A DNA stretch of 64,000 bases from Coniella vitis (taxonomy: Eukaryota > Ascomycota > Sordariomycetes > Diaporthales > Schizoparmaceae). The stretch covers positions 372,001 to 436,000 of the forward strand of contig WUJK01000003.1 of the NCBI GenBank assembly GCA_011317545.1, read 5' to 3'. Below the pieces are notes generated by a model that was given only the letters and a program-made list of their open reading frames with translations, did no database searches and had not been told where the DNA came from. The position numbers were made by a program, and so were the translations under genes. Positions 1 to 11,578 of the stretch are shown here, in pieces (the first letter of the stretch is position 1; each line of letters opens with the position of its first letter).

Positions 1-168
1 TCAACGACCGGAAGCCAGTCCCGTCATCCTCCTACAGAAGAGGAGCAAGTATATTTCCCATCATCCATGGGCAGCATCCGATGGTATCAAACTTTCCGAG
101 TTCACAACATATTGATCATTATCCTCCCTCCTTGAACTTAAGCCACTCTTCACTTAATCCCATAATTA

Positions 169-2678
169 TTATTGCCATCCGAGCAAATTTGCCATTCCTC
201 TCACCATCAACTTGGCGACTACCTCCGTCTCAGTTGCATTGGCGATTGCCTCCGTGGCCGTCGTGCCGCCGCCCAACACACTCGCTTCATCACTGTCAGG
301 GTAAAAGAAGGCGGCTACCGCAATAATCACATAACTGGCGCACAGCAAGCTGCCCTCAAGGTAGTTGGAGCGCCCGTCCAGCACAAGGAAATTGACAATG
401 AAGGCCGAAACAAACATGCTGATGGTCTCAAAGAGGGTAAAATACAGTGTCATGTCCTTGTTCATGATCCACCCAAGGATGACCACAAGCGGGGTGACAA
501 AAAGCGCGATCTGGATCGACGAGCCAATGGCAACGCCAATAGCCAGGTCCATCTTGTTCTTCATGGCAACGGTGACGGCCGTCACGTGCTCAGCGGCGTT
601 GCCAACAATAGGAAGCAGGATGAGACCGACAAAGGTTTCCGAAACGCCAGACGAGCTATCGACAATGCCGTCAATGGCATCCACCATGAATTCAGCACAC
701 AGGGCAACTAGCGCGGTCGATCCCAGAAGGAGTAAGACGGCCGATGTGCGGGAAATCTCGGGCTCCTCGTCTTCTTCCTCGGCACTCTGCATCTTGGGCT
801 GGCTGTTGACCATAATGGGGACAATCGGAGGCAGAGAACTGGGGTTTTCACGGTAGCTGTGGTGTTGTGAGGGAAGCGACTGCGTGCGACGGAGAGGGCG
901 AGGGACCTGCTGTTGCTGCTGGCCTTGCTGCTGACCTGGGTGGCCGGGAAGTGCCTGACCCTGAGAGGCTGCAGCGCTGCTAAAGACGCTCTGGTGAAAG
1001 TTCATTGTCAAGTTAGGACGCAGAGTACGAAGGGAGAACGGCTTGGGTCGCGGAGCGCTGGGCTGGGCCTCCATGTCTGGGGCCAAGGCGAAGTCCACAC
1101 GCTTGGTGTTGGCCGAGTCGTCAATATTTCCGGCTCCGTTGACAGGTGTGGCCACGGTATCATCGCCGGTCCCGTTTGTCTGGGCACGTTTGCGGTGGTG
1201 GCGGCGGCGTTCCTTGTGCTTCCTCTTCCTTTCTTGGGCGCCGTCTTCAGCAAGAGCTTCAACTGCCTCTGTGGTGAGGCGAGAGGAGTGGCCGGGATCA
1301 GAGCTGGAAGAAGCTGCCGGCTCGCTGGTGGTTCTTGCTACAGGATCCATTTGTTGAGAATCGGCATCAGTGATAGAGGAAGCAGGAATTTCAAGATTTG
1401 ACGGCTTCTCGGCGTCGGTAGAAATAACACTTTGCTTGCGGCCCTTTTTGCCCTTCTTGATGGCCCGCTTGATGCGGCGAGCAGTTGAGATGGAGTGGCC
1501 AGACGAGTCTGACTCGTCGGACGAGGTTTCGCTCTCTGAGCTGCTGGAAGACTCAAAGTAGTGGGCCGCAGGCCCAGGCGCGGATTCGGCATCAATAACA
1601 TGCTGAGGTGTGGATTCGTACATGTAGGCGTGCGAGTTGAGCTGAAAAATGAGATACAAGAAGTAGACCAGCAACAAAATGACGCTGGTGCCGCGGCTGA
1701 CCTTGAGTACTTGCGTGTTTGCTTCGTCGTCGCTGCTGAAGGAGGCATGGAACGCCGTGGGCAGCAATAAGCTGATGACACTCAGACTAAGCAGGCAAGC
1801 ACTCATCTGGGTGACAGTGCTGTTGTAGATTTGCTCGCGAAAGCGCAGGCCTCCTAGCACGAAACACATGCCTAGAATGAGCAGCAAGTTGGACAGAATG
1901 GAACCAAGCAGCGAAGCCTGGACGATACGAATCTCGTTCTTGACCAATGCAATGATGAAGATGATGAGCTCGACGGCGTTGCCGAATGTGACATTCATGA
2001 GCGCGCCAACCGTATCACCCAGCCTCTTGGAAACGCTTTCGGTAGCATGCGCAAGCAGGCCGGCCAGGGGAACGATGGCAATAGCGTTCATGGCAAAGAT
2101 GATGCTCTGGCTCAGCGGCACAAAGTGAGCGGCGATGCCGACAGGGACAAAGACGAGCAAGACATTGATCCAGCTGGAGGTCAGGACATTCCAAATAACG
2201 GTGAAAAAGCGCGTAACGACGTGCTTCTTCTCGAGCTGGGTCTTTTCGTCACTGACAGCCGCATCATTGCCGTCGGCGGCGACATTATCAGTTTCGCGGC
2301 TGTTGGTCTGGAAAGGGCGCGAGCCGCTGGTCTGGGAAAGGCCACTCGCGCTACGCTGGGAATTGTTTGTGGCGCGTCGACCAGAGGTGACTAAGTTGTT
2401 CTTGCCATGAGCCTTGGCTCTCGCCCAGCCTCGGATTCGGTCTGTTGAAGGAAGCAGGCAGTCAGCATAAACTGTGGGTTGGACATGCGCAAAGGGCGGA
2501 CAAGGCAGAGGCGATTGCAAGTATAAGCACAGTTGCTCAGACCCGCGGCGCCAAGAGGCTACACCAAGAGGGCCACGGCGCGTGGGGCCAAGGCCTTGGC
2601 TCTCTTGGACTGATGCTTGATTGATGCTCGTGGCTGCCAATCCAATGCTTTGAGGGTTCTCTTTCAAGACTTACGCAT
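169..2678 (-). CDS. vcx1: Vacuolar Ca2+/H+ exchanger (CAX/VCX family)
   Basis: Predicted cation/proton antiporter that loads Ca2+ into the vacuole. The protein shows the two diagnostic CAX repeats: GNAVELIIFIIALVKNE near residue 160, followed by a Ser/Asn helix, and GNAAEHVTAVTVAMKNK near residue 600. Each sits in a block of about five hydrophobic helices. Between the blocks lies a linker of roughly 300 residues rich in Ser, Glu, Lys/Arg and Gln, which makes the protein (about 758 aa) much longer than yeast Vcx1 (411 aa); I infer the linker is cytosolic and regulatory. The frame stays open upstream of codon 2, but an intron acceptor (ttcaacag, end 2442) precedes 2441. A good donor (gtaagt, 2674) lies directly after ATGC at 2678-2675, giving a 4-nt first exon that joins in frame (M-H-R-I-R-G-W). 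A TAA precedes that ATG in frame. The family call is firm; the start model is an inference. Confidence 0.9.
2442..2674 (-). other. Predicted intron 1 of the Ca2+/H+ exchanger gene
   Basis: Donor gtaagt at 2674 and acceptor cttcaacag ending at 2442, with gactgc-type branch sequence about 15 nt upstream. It separates a 4-nt start-codon exon from the main exon. The intron happens to be open in the main frame, so a naive translation would add about 75 spurious N-terminal residues. Confidence 0.55.
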
Positions 2679-5092
2679 TTAAAGGAGAGTGGGGAGTGGA
2701 AAGGTAGGATGCTGATGTAGCAAGTGGAAGCAGCGCTCGTCGCAAGAGACCGGCAGGGTTGCGTATGGTCCTTCGGTCACCCAAACGGCGTCAATTGACT
2801 GCCTCACCACGACACCAACCAGCGGTTTCACTTGGACTCCGACTACACCAACAGAGCGCGTGGCTGTCGATGCTGACGGGAGGATTTGGGCGGTGGGCGG
2901 TGGCCACAGCAGAGGGTCAAAGAGAAGGGTCGTCAAGTCGGGTCGACCTTGATAAGGACTGGTGGTGGGTGGAGGGAGTGGTTGCTAGTGGGATCCAACT
3001 GCTGACAAGAAGACTGACAGATGACCGACAATGGAGGACGGAACAAACAAGAAGAACAAAAAGAAGAACTGGCGAAACGAAGGGAAAAAGGCTTGCCTGG
3101 CCTTGGCTGTCGGTGCTTGTGCAAAGGTGCAAAGACGGTCAGCGCAAATCCACATCGCCAAGACTTCTGGCCGCCTGTGAAGCGCGCGTACAGGTGGTTT
3201 TGACGGTGGGTGTCAGAGGGGTGTTGGTGGAGTTTGCCGATGCCTGCTGGGGTGGCTGTTAGTGACTGTTAGCGGGCTCCCGCACACGCTGCGCCCTGCA
3301 CGGGTGCCACCGTACGTCATCCTCAGGTACTTGCGTACATGTGGCATCCCTGCAGCTGGGGCGACCTTCCAATCAAGCCGCAGCCCTGCCGGGCTTGACC
3401 TCCCGGCCCCTGCTTCTGCCTGGTGATCAGAACCACCTGGGCGTGCTCTAGGTGATTAGGTCAGCAGGGGTTGCCCCGAAACTTCTCCAGGCTTCTCCAC
3501 CGGCTTCAGGGTCTCGTCCGATATCACCGACTCCGAATTAACGTTGTCCAAACAAAACGTCGTCGTGTTGAATGGTTGGCTGGCTGGCTGGCTGACTGAC
3601 TGACTGACTGACTGACTGACTGAGAGTAAACACTTGTAGGCCAAGCAAACATCCCTTTACTCACCAAATTGATGGGTTCCAAGCTCGAGACACAAGATAC
3701 AGTACGAGCGGAACAAATACTTGGCACCAACCAGGCCAGGTCCAATACGCTGTCATTCTGACTCTGCAAGACGCAGCGTATCATGATCCGTTCTGTTTAC
3801 ATAGTATGTCGTGGCTAAGTGGCAGATGATCGACACGGGGAGCTGATCAGCTCCCTTCACGAGTGCCGACGCTGTCTCAGCAGCCAGATAACCCAAAACC
3901 AAACATTACCTGCCAGCCTGCCCAACCTTCGGGCAACGCCAATGCAGCAAGTTCCCGTCCAAACCTTGGAACTGAGGCCTCATGCAGTGGCCCTCCACGG
4001 TTGCCCAGTCGTCATATCGTTCCATAGGAAGGCTTGGCAATGCAGCAGTCAGACAGGCAGAGTGAGGTTGGAGGTTATCGCTATCACACAAACAATGTGG
4101 GCCGGCCATCATCCAAATCGACAGTCACCGGCTGCAAAGTACTATGTATATTGAATACATTTGAAGTAGCGCTATGTACATGGTACTATGTGCTATGTAC
4201 ATAGTCTGTGAGGTACTTGCAGCGTACCCTGCATCACTGTGGGGCCCTGCTTGATGCGTACTCGTATGCTTGTGCCTTGCAGTTCCGCAGTTGTCTTCTA
4301 ATAGTAATAAGCACTGGGTTAGGCTTGTGGAGATGGCTGCATTCTAGAAGCCGCTTCTACTTTTTACTTGTTCGGTTCACCGCCCCTGGCTGCGCGCGCA
4401 AAACTGTCCACTGCTTCGCACCGCCAAGCGATGTGATCTGTTCTGGCTAACATGAAGGCTCGGGCCTGCTTTTCTGTCCCTCGTCAACGTCTCGCGTCGG
4501 GTCAGCCAGCCGACGGCCCAGCCCGGCTGACAACGTCGATCCCTTCCACCGATATGCTCAAGTACTAAAAATAGCGTTTCCGTATCTTTGGCCGACTGGC
4601 TCTCTCTGGCTACATCTCGTACAGCGCGCTCTGAAATCTGAGTCTCTGTTCGCCGTTAACCTGATGCCCACATGGATTGTCAGAGGCGGTCGAGGGACCG
4701 AAACAACGACCTACAATGGGGCTATCGACAGAGGCACAAGTGGCCGGCCGCTGGGGGCCTTTCTACAAGCCTGCATTATCCTCTTGCTCCCTCTCTTGGC
4801 GGCGGCTCTCTCACCCTCCCGTGGACCTTGGAAATCTCCCAGATCTCTTGCTTGCATATCTTGCTGATTGCTGCCACCACACCTGCTGCCAATCTGTCTT
4901 GTTCTTCTCGCATGAGATGTGTGTGATCACCGTCTACTGATTCTGCGAGTTGCTCCAGCATTTGACTTGCAAGCTGCGGGCAGCCAAAGGCCTCTGCGGG
5001 AATAACCTCCCCATCCTCTTTCCTCCTTTCGACGCTTCCTGCGATAAGGCGGGGGTATTTTCCCTCTCCCGCGCGCCCGCAAACCAGCAAAG
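2679..5092. other. Intergenic region with a GGCT/GACT microsatellite
   Basis: No convincing gene. This is the divergent promoter region between the Ca2+ exchanger (-) and the unknown gene at 5093 (+). It contains a tetranucleotide tract at 3576-3622 and, at 4138-4210, a run of near-palindromic TATGTACATAG words. Confidence 0.6.
3576..3622. repeat. Tetranucleotide microsatellite (GGCT)n(GACT)n
   Basis: Four TGGC/GGCT units run directly into seven GACT units (3594-3621). It is a compound tetranucleotide tract in intergenic DNA with no gene across it. Confidence 0.95.
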
Positions 5093-6175
5093 ATGCCGCT
5101 TCCGCCCATTGCCACCATCGCTGCCTGTGGCAGTATCATGACGGCCGTCAAGTCCGGGTGGGAACTCTCGCGCATGATCAAGAAGAAGGATGCCGAGAAT
5201 CAGCTGGAATCGTATGCCCGCTCGCTGCTCAAGGATCTTCGCAATGTCCACCTCGACGGTCTGATGGACCGCAAATCATTCGATCGGTGGTACGACAGGT
5301 TTCTGGGCGCACTTGCAGAAAAGGACAGTACGTTTCACAACCGAGCCCGACCGGCACTCCAAGTTGATCTAGATAAAGGAAAGAAAAAAAGACAATGGAT
5401 ATGCTGATGAAAAAGCGAAAAATCAAAAACAGTGATGGAAATGCGCAAGATTCGCCAACACGTCAACCTGGTATACCGCGACAGAGACAGAATCAGCCGC
5501 CGCAACTCCACCGCCAACCACTCCTCGTCGAGCAGCAGCAGCAGCAGCAGCCACCACCACTACTCGGACGACAAGAGGTCCTCCACCCACCACCGCTGCG
5601 CCCACTCAGCAGACCGACGGGCCTCGTCCTCTTCACGCGGTCCGCCGCCGCCTCCTCCAGTGTACACTGTCGAGGAGTGGGAGTCCTCCGAGGAGCACAA
5701 CCGCCGGCGGCCCAGCAAGCTCGACACGGGCAAAGCGCAGAGAGACTACTACTACTCGCACGCCCTGCCCTCGCCATACAGAGGCGAGCTCGAGTACACG
5801 CCCAAGACGGACGAATTCGACCTCGACTCAGACAAGGATTTTGGTCGGCGCCGCCACCACCACAATCACCACCACCGCAGTCAGAGTTTGCGGGCCCAGA
5901 GCCGTTGTGAGGATTCGCGTGGGGGCAGCACCTCGCGCAGGGAAACAGCCTCGCGATCCCGCAGCACGAGTACAGTGGAGAGGGGCCGTACGCGCAGTCG
6001 CAGCGTACACACGGAGCAGCGGATCGTGGAGAGTCCCTCCGAGTATTACTCGGATAGCGGGAGGGAGGACGACAGCGATGCCAAGTATACGCGGCGACGG
6101 CAACGGCGCGACTCTTACTTTTCGACGAGCGAAAGTACCGCTGGTCGAAACGAGAGGCCTTCTCGGGGGCGGTAA
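5093..6175 (+). CDS. Hypothetical Arg/Ser/His-rich protein
   Basis: Function not recognised. Two exons, 5093-5327 and 5433-6175, are joined across a 105-bp intron (donor gtacgt after GAC A; acceptor aaaaacag) and restore one frame, D-M-M-E-M-R-K-I-R. The product is about 325 aa. The first 80 residues are a compact, possibly helical domain with a hydrophobic start (MPLPPIATIAACGSIM) and an RSLLKDLRNVHLDG segment. The rest is low complexity: a poly-Ser run then His-His, Pro-Pro runs, and many SR/RS, RSR and RRR pairs, plus several acidic DSD patches. No catalytic motif is visible. The RS-like tail could be an RNA- or phospho-regulated disordered region, but that is only composition. Confidence 0.75.
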
Positions 6176-6783
6176 AAGAACACATGTCTGTGTGCTCATG
6201 TTCTTCTTCAAGATATTGCATTGCATTCTGGCGTTTTCGTGTGCTGGTCTTTTGGAAATTGGAAACAGCTTATTTTGGAATTCGGTTTGGTTGTTCTTCA
6301 ATTTGGAAGGATGGGTGGGTTGGTTGGTTCATGGAGATACAGGATATTGAACAGTGTCTATTTACTATATAACAAGATATGCATGATGAAAACCACAAAT
6401 GCAAGCCGTATCGAATCATACACTCAAGTCGAAAAGAGTACTACGCGCTTCCTCAGTATCTTGCTACCCATCTCTTACGTTCTTTCGTCCCTTTCAGTTC
6501 TTCTGTCAGTCAATTCCTCAAACCACTCAAACTTCGCACAGTTGCATAAAGCAGTTCGACCAAGGCGAATATAGCTTGAACTCAGGTCCTGTACCAGATT
6601 TAGCACGACATCATGCATCCAGCATTCCATTCTCCAAGGCCGCTCTCCAACGCAGACTAATCCGCCCCCGTAAATCGATGATTTCACATAATATAGTATA
6701 CACTTTGATTAGGATATTTATCTCTGACTTTATTTTGTTTTTTGCTTTTTTTTCATAAAAGGATGGGCGTAGAAATGTCGGTT
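6176..6783. other. Intergenic region (convergent 3' ends)
   Basis: This lies between the stop of the hypothetical gene (+) and the true stop of the cupredoxin-like gene (-). It is AT-rich with several T-runs near 6721-6755 and presumably holds both polyadenylation regions. No gene is seen. Confidence 0.6.
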
Positions 6784-8592
6784 TCACGATGGCTTGCCGG
6801 GCCGGTAGCCTCCTTCGTCGGGTTGCAACCAGCTGTACCCCTTTGTCGGGTCGTTATACTGACGCATCGGCTCCTCGCCGGGATTTTGAGACGTGGGCAA
6901 TTCTATTGGCACGTTGGCTTGGTGCAATTGTTGATGTGGTGCATGGATTCCAGTCGTCTGTAATGACGCAGGGCTGAAGGTGCAGAAGTCGTGTTAGTCA
7001 AAGCGAGGTAGCAAGACATATGCATACAAATCGTTTTTTTTTTTTTTTTTTTTTTTTTGAAAAGAAGAAAAAAAGAAAAGAAAAAACTTAAAAACTTACA
7101 ACACGCCCGGCTGCGCCACGCTTTGTCCATCCAGATTTATTAACGGACTGCTTCCCAAACCTTGCGACACGCTGCCATAGTGTTGTTGGTACAGGCTCTG
7201 CGAGTATTCGCTCATGGGCGGCGGGCTGCCGGTGCTATTTGGGTACCCGAAGCCCGCAGCAGGTCCACCGTGCTGGCTCATATGCATTTGATAAGGGTCG
7301 ACTGAGGGCGCGGTCGAGTATGCTGTTGTAGCAAATGTTGCCTGACCAGGACTCCTGGGTCCGTGGGGGTCACCATACTGGGCTTCTTGCATGGGCCCGC
7401 TGTACGGACTAGGACCGTTGTGATCGGCGAAAGCCTTCTTCGCTGCGCTCCGCCGTCCAAAGAGATAGACCAGTGCGCCAGCCAAGAGAAGAACTGCTGC
7501 GGCACCAATCGCAATGCCTGCAATGGCGCCGGCGGACAGAGACTTGTTGCTGCCCGAAGAGCTGCTTCCGGAGGTAGACGTTGCGGATGAAGCGGCCGAG
7601 TCGGCCGTTTCGCTTGGAAAGGCTTCTCCAGGAGTCATCTGATAAGTGACATTTTCGGCATATTCGTACTGTAGCTCGTAGGTCTCGTTCGCCGTAGGGT
7701 TGATTACACCGACCATGTGGTAGTCGGCACATGAGCCTGACGCCGCGCAGTAGAAAAATATTGGATCGGTATCGTTCACCCGGACTTGGAAAGTCGGACC
7801 CTGTGAGAAATGGTGAGTAAGGAAGCACATAGGGAGGAAGCCCAGTAGTCGCTGGAACAGGGAAATGAACAGGCCAGACAGGGAGGGGATCAAGGCGGTG
7901 GCCCTGGCCAAGTCGTGGGATATGCCTTTAGTGAAGTAAAGAAGCGGTTTCAGAGGTATGAAGATCGCATACATCTGTTCTCTCCACCGCTCGCTCATCC
8001 TACAAGCATTGCACTCCTTGGTCCTCGAACCTCCATTCCAACGGCCTTCCTGTGCGGCCAATCTCAAAACAATTCATGCACTCACATCATCTGAAGTAGT
8101 TGCCACAGCTATGGCACCTGATGAGAAACCGACCAAATTTGGACCAGTGTCTTCGTACGGGATGCAGGGTTGTCCAAAGGCTGACCGTACCACCCAGTGC
8201 CCTGTTGGGTAGAATCTCCATTCTGCACATCCACGTTAGTCGCGAGCGCCAGTTGAGGACCTACGTGAGGATAAAGAGGTTCTCACCAATTATATCGCCA
8301 ACCGAAGCATTTGTCGAAGTAGGAAAGAATTTGAAGCCGTTCTGTACCGCCAGTCAGCATGAGGATGAAAACACGATTCCCCAGTATATAAGGGGTTACG
8401 TGGACGTACTGCTCCAACGGCAATTGTATGCGTTGAAACTGCGGTTGACGAAGTAGTAGTTGACTTTGCGGATGTTGTCGTGGACGCCGAGGCGGTGCTG
8501 CTGCTGGTATCTCTCTTGATTAACGTTGAAGTCGTAGAAGCTGCCGTAGTGGCGAGCGCACTGGCGCCGATGAGCAGAGAGGTCAGCAGCAT
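6784..8592 (-). CDS. Membrane-anchored cupredoxin-like (extracellular serine-rich) surface protein
   Basis: Five exons: 8592-8410, 8341-8287, 8222-8086, 7800-7100 and 6973-6784, all in phase, giving about 421 aa. Residues 1-19 form a signal peptide (MLLTSLLIGASALATTAAS) followed by a Ser/Thr stalk. A cupredoxin-like domain runs from THTIAVGA through NGFKFFPTSTNASVGDII, EWRFYPTGHWVV and DPIFFYCAASGSC to MVGVINP. Then come a second Ser-rich stretch, one transmembrane helix (AGAIAGIAIGAAAVLLLAGA) and a Pro/Gly/Gln-rich cytoplasmic tail. The His of GHW, Cys of FFYC and Met of HMVG match copper-ligand positions of the fold, but the usual GHC histidine is Ser here, so copper binding is doubtful. 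The obvious stop at 7096 lies in the last intron; the final exon adds a 63-residue tail ending in GYRPGKPS. A wall-sensor or adhesion role is inference. Confidence 0.82.
6974..7099 (-). other. Last intron of the cupredoxin-like gene, with a 25-nt homopolymer
   Basis: Donor gtaagt at 7099 and acceptor ccttcag ending at 6974, preceded by tttgactaaca as branch sequence. Inside, 7034-7058 is 25 consecutive T on the + strand, next to a purine-rich tract (7059-7095). Retention gives an immediate stop codon at 7098-7096. Confidence 0.8.
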
Positions 8593-11578
8593 GGTCGATT
8601 TCTTGACGAGATTTCCTGTAAAGTAGCAGGAAAGATTCGAGGCTGGAGTCACGCTGCACTCGTCGAAGTCTGGCTTGTCTCTGGAAGCAGAACAAAGAAA
8701 CAGGGCGACGAGCGGCCTTCGGGCGTACGGAGAAGGGGGAATCACGAGTAGAGGACAAAGGAGAAGGAGATGCAAAAGAGATCCAAGACATTCACCAGTT
8801 GGCAAAGGCACAGCAAACAACCACACTATGTACTACCTAGGTATGTAAGCAAGCAACAGAACAAGAGGATGGACTAGTGAGGAAAAGAGGGTCCGGTGGC
8901 ACGCTGTGCGCTGGGGAAAATAGAAACCGAAAAGGGCAGTGTCAAGGTACGGATGCCTGCAAAAGGTCACAGGAATTGCACCGTCAAACGAGGCTGCGCA
9001 GAAGGGAAGGACACAGCACTCCACCTTGGGTCACTCTTCTTGCCTCCAGCAGACATGCTTACATAGCTGTCTGTCATAGTACTTGTACCTTTGGCGGCAT
9101 GGAGAAGATAATGCGGCACAGCAGATATTAGCAGCCTCTGTTGGACCGCTGCAGCAGGAAATTGGCAACAGACCGGAACTGTGCACCAACACACGATCAA
9201 CATTCGGAGTGTGTGTGCCACCGGGCCAAGGGCAGCAAACGTTGGGTGGGTGCCTTCTTGCATCAACCGTGTGCCAGCCCAGTAAAGATGTCAGTGCCGT
9301 GATAGCCTCATGATTGCAGCAAGACGGTCACCCAGCTGAGGAAGCCGCAAGGCCTGGCTTCTCGTCAGACGGTCAAAATAACATGCTATGTATATGTAGT
9401 TGAATTCAGCTATCCCTCGGTGTCAGCGCTGTATCATGCTGCCTGCCTGGCGCAGCCCTCTCCGCTCCCATGTTGAGAAACAAAGCAGAGAGGTTGTTCA
9501 GCAATCTCGGACCGGGAGCGAAGAGGTTGTGTGCTGGGCGAGCTGGACAAGTGACTCCACTGGGCTGAAAGGGCCAGAGAATGGGCATTGGTCGGCGGGG
9601 GGCAAGGGTGGAAGCAGATCACTCGCCATCCTTGCACCAACAGAGCGATTGTACAAAAAACGTTGCTCGCAAACGCGCAGGGGCAGAGACGAAGGAAGAA
9701 GAGGTCGAGGTCCGAGTGGAGATGTCGTTGGTCAAGCTGGCGGACTGGGACCAACCGACATGGTCTGTTGGCAGGTGCAAAGGAGAAGGTATCTCGGTAC
9801 TTTCCTATTACTATGTATAGCAATTAGGCAATACATAGTACATCCTTGCCGGCTTTGGCTTCTTATTTCGACCACGAAATTGCAAGTTCGTTCCTAGGTA
9901 CTGATAACTCTATTTAGCTGTGTTCAGTGAAGCCGCAGACCTGGTAGAGGTTCTACAAGTGGTTTGCGAGAGCGCTCGATCGTATATAGCATTGGGTGGA
10001 AGAAGTCTCTGCTCGCCTTGTACTGAAGCTTACTATGTACCTAGGTACCTAGGTGTTTACCATACTATGTAGTAAATATTCGAGATGCCCCACAGGAACG
10101 CCCAAAGAGATGGGAAAGGGTGGGGTTAGCGCCCCGGTTGTTGAATCCTGCCATCCAGAACACGGAAATGCGCTAGACCATGATCAGATAAAGATGTTTC
10201 TTCCACGATACTACCCATTTACAAGAAAATGCAATTCAAAGTCTCTGGTCTGGACAGAAGACATGGTATATATTGGGATTTGGATAGCCTTCAGGAGGTA
10301 GTCAACAACTACGTCCTTCCTCGTTTTCTCAACAGACGACATCTCTCTATATAATCGCCATCGCATACGTGTATATAACTGCAAACAGCAACCTTCAGCA
10401 ATAAGAGACCCATGTCTAATTAGTACTATGATACTAGTAGCTCACCGCTGCTCTTACAATGATGCAAAGCTCGGTATGAATGGTGATGTATCGATTCCAA
10501 GACACTCTCTATTCCCTTTCACAAGTCTTGCCCGTCGAGCCACTCGTTATCCTCTAAAACCACTCGGGACTAGATGGCATACAGGTCTTGTTAACTCTCC
10601 TTCAGATTTTGTAAACCTCTCCCTATCTCACGAGATGAGCACAATCCTCATGCGAGCTGACCGCCCAACCCCAACCCCCCTCCCTCGTCGCCATTTTCCC
10701 GCTGCCAGGCTGCCGCCAAGCTGACCACCCACCCACCCATCCCCACCATCTAGTCTTGGCTTTATTATGTACCAAAGGAGAACTCGCTCGCCAATACCGC
10801 CCGTGCGGTTGTGGCTTGCTTGCTTGCTTGGCCTCCGGTGCACAATCTGTCGTGCTATCTACTCGCTGACATGCAGCAAGCAATCCTTCCTGATGAACGT
10901 ACTCATGCATCCAAAGAAACGAAGGGAAGTAGAAGCAAAAGGCCGTACTTTTCAATGCAGTTTTCGAGGTCGCTCATATGCAAAAGTCAAGCCAGCGGCC
11001 TGTCGCGCTTTGCTCAGTATCGTGACGATCCATGTGTGGTGTCGACAGGTCTACGCAAAGCAACATGTCGAGTACCTAGCCAAGAGAAGTACATATGTAG
11101 TGTGCCATGTGGAATACCACACATAGTACTGCATTGTTGAGACTTTCTTCCGGCTTGCTGGCTACATCAGCTTGACAAGCAAATAACACATATCAATCCT
11201 TGTGTAATTGTAGCAAAAAAAAGGTCTAAGAACTTGAGAACATCCATGATACTGCGACCCGACCCGACAAAAGAAACATATATCGCAAAGGAAATGGTAT
11301 AACTCTTGACTTCTTGCTTTTATTTCCCTTATTATCTTCCGAGCAGCCCATACATCTCATGATGTGACAATCGGTACAATACGACAACTAACACAAGAAG
11401 AAGAGAAACAAGTCATGCGCCATGCGGTACAATGCTATGCTTTCAACCAATACAAACAAGAGGAAACACGGGCAAAATTTCTTGAGCGCCTTTTCTCGTT
11501 CGTCTTATAGAACGCACAATTAGACTCAACCGCCATCAATTGTGCACACGGCTTCCTTTCGCGCCTCTTTCGAAGCCA
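8593..11578. other. Gene-poor intergenic region (about 3 kb)
   Basis: No gene is supported. It holds the promoter of the cupredoxin-like gene and the 3' flank of ALG6. It has several CTATGTAC / CCTAGGTA words (8824-8842, 9376-9386, 9811-9842, 9893-9902, 10032-10075, 11068-11118), including a perfect 16-bp palindrome at 10039-10054. Confidence 0.55.
10039..10054. repeat. Perfect 16-bp palindrome ACCTAGGTACCTAGGT
   Basis: The sequence is its own reverse complement and is made of two ACCTAGGT units. It sits among tactatgtac words that recur in other intergenic stretches of the window (for example 4138-4210, 8824-8842, 54824-54862). Confidence 0.9.

Noticed and set aside
5493..6221. Long Cys/Gly-rich frame antisense to the Arg/Ser-rich gene
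   Set aside because: It is the shadow of the repetitive Ser/His/Pro codons of the real gene at 5093-6175.
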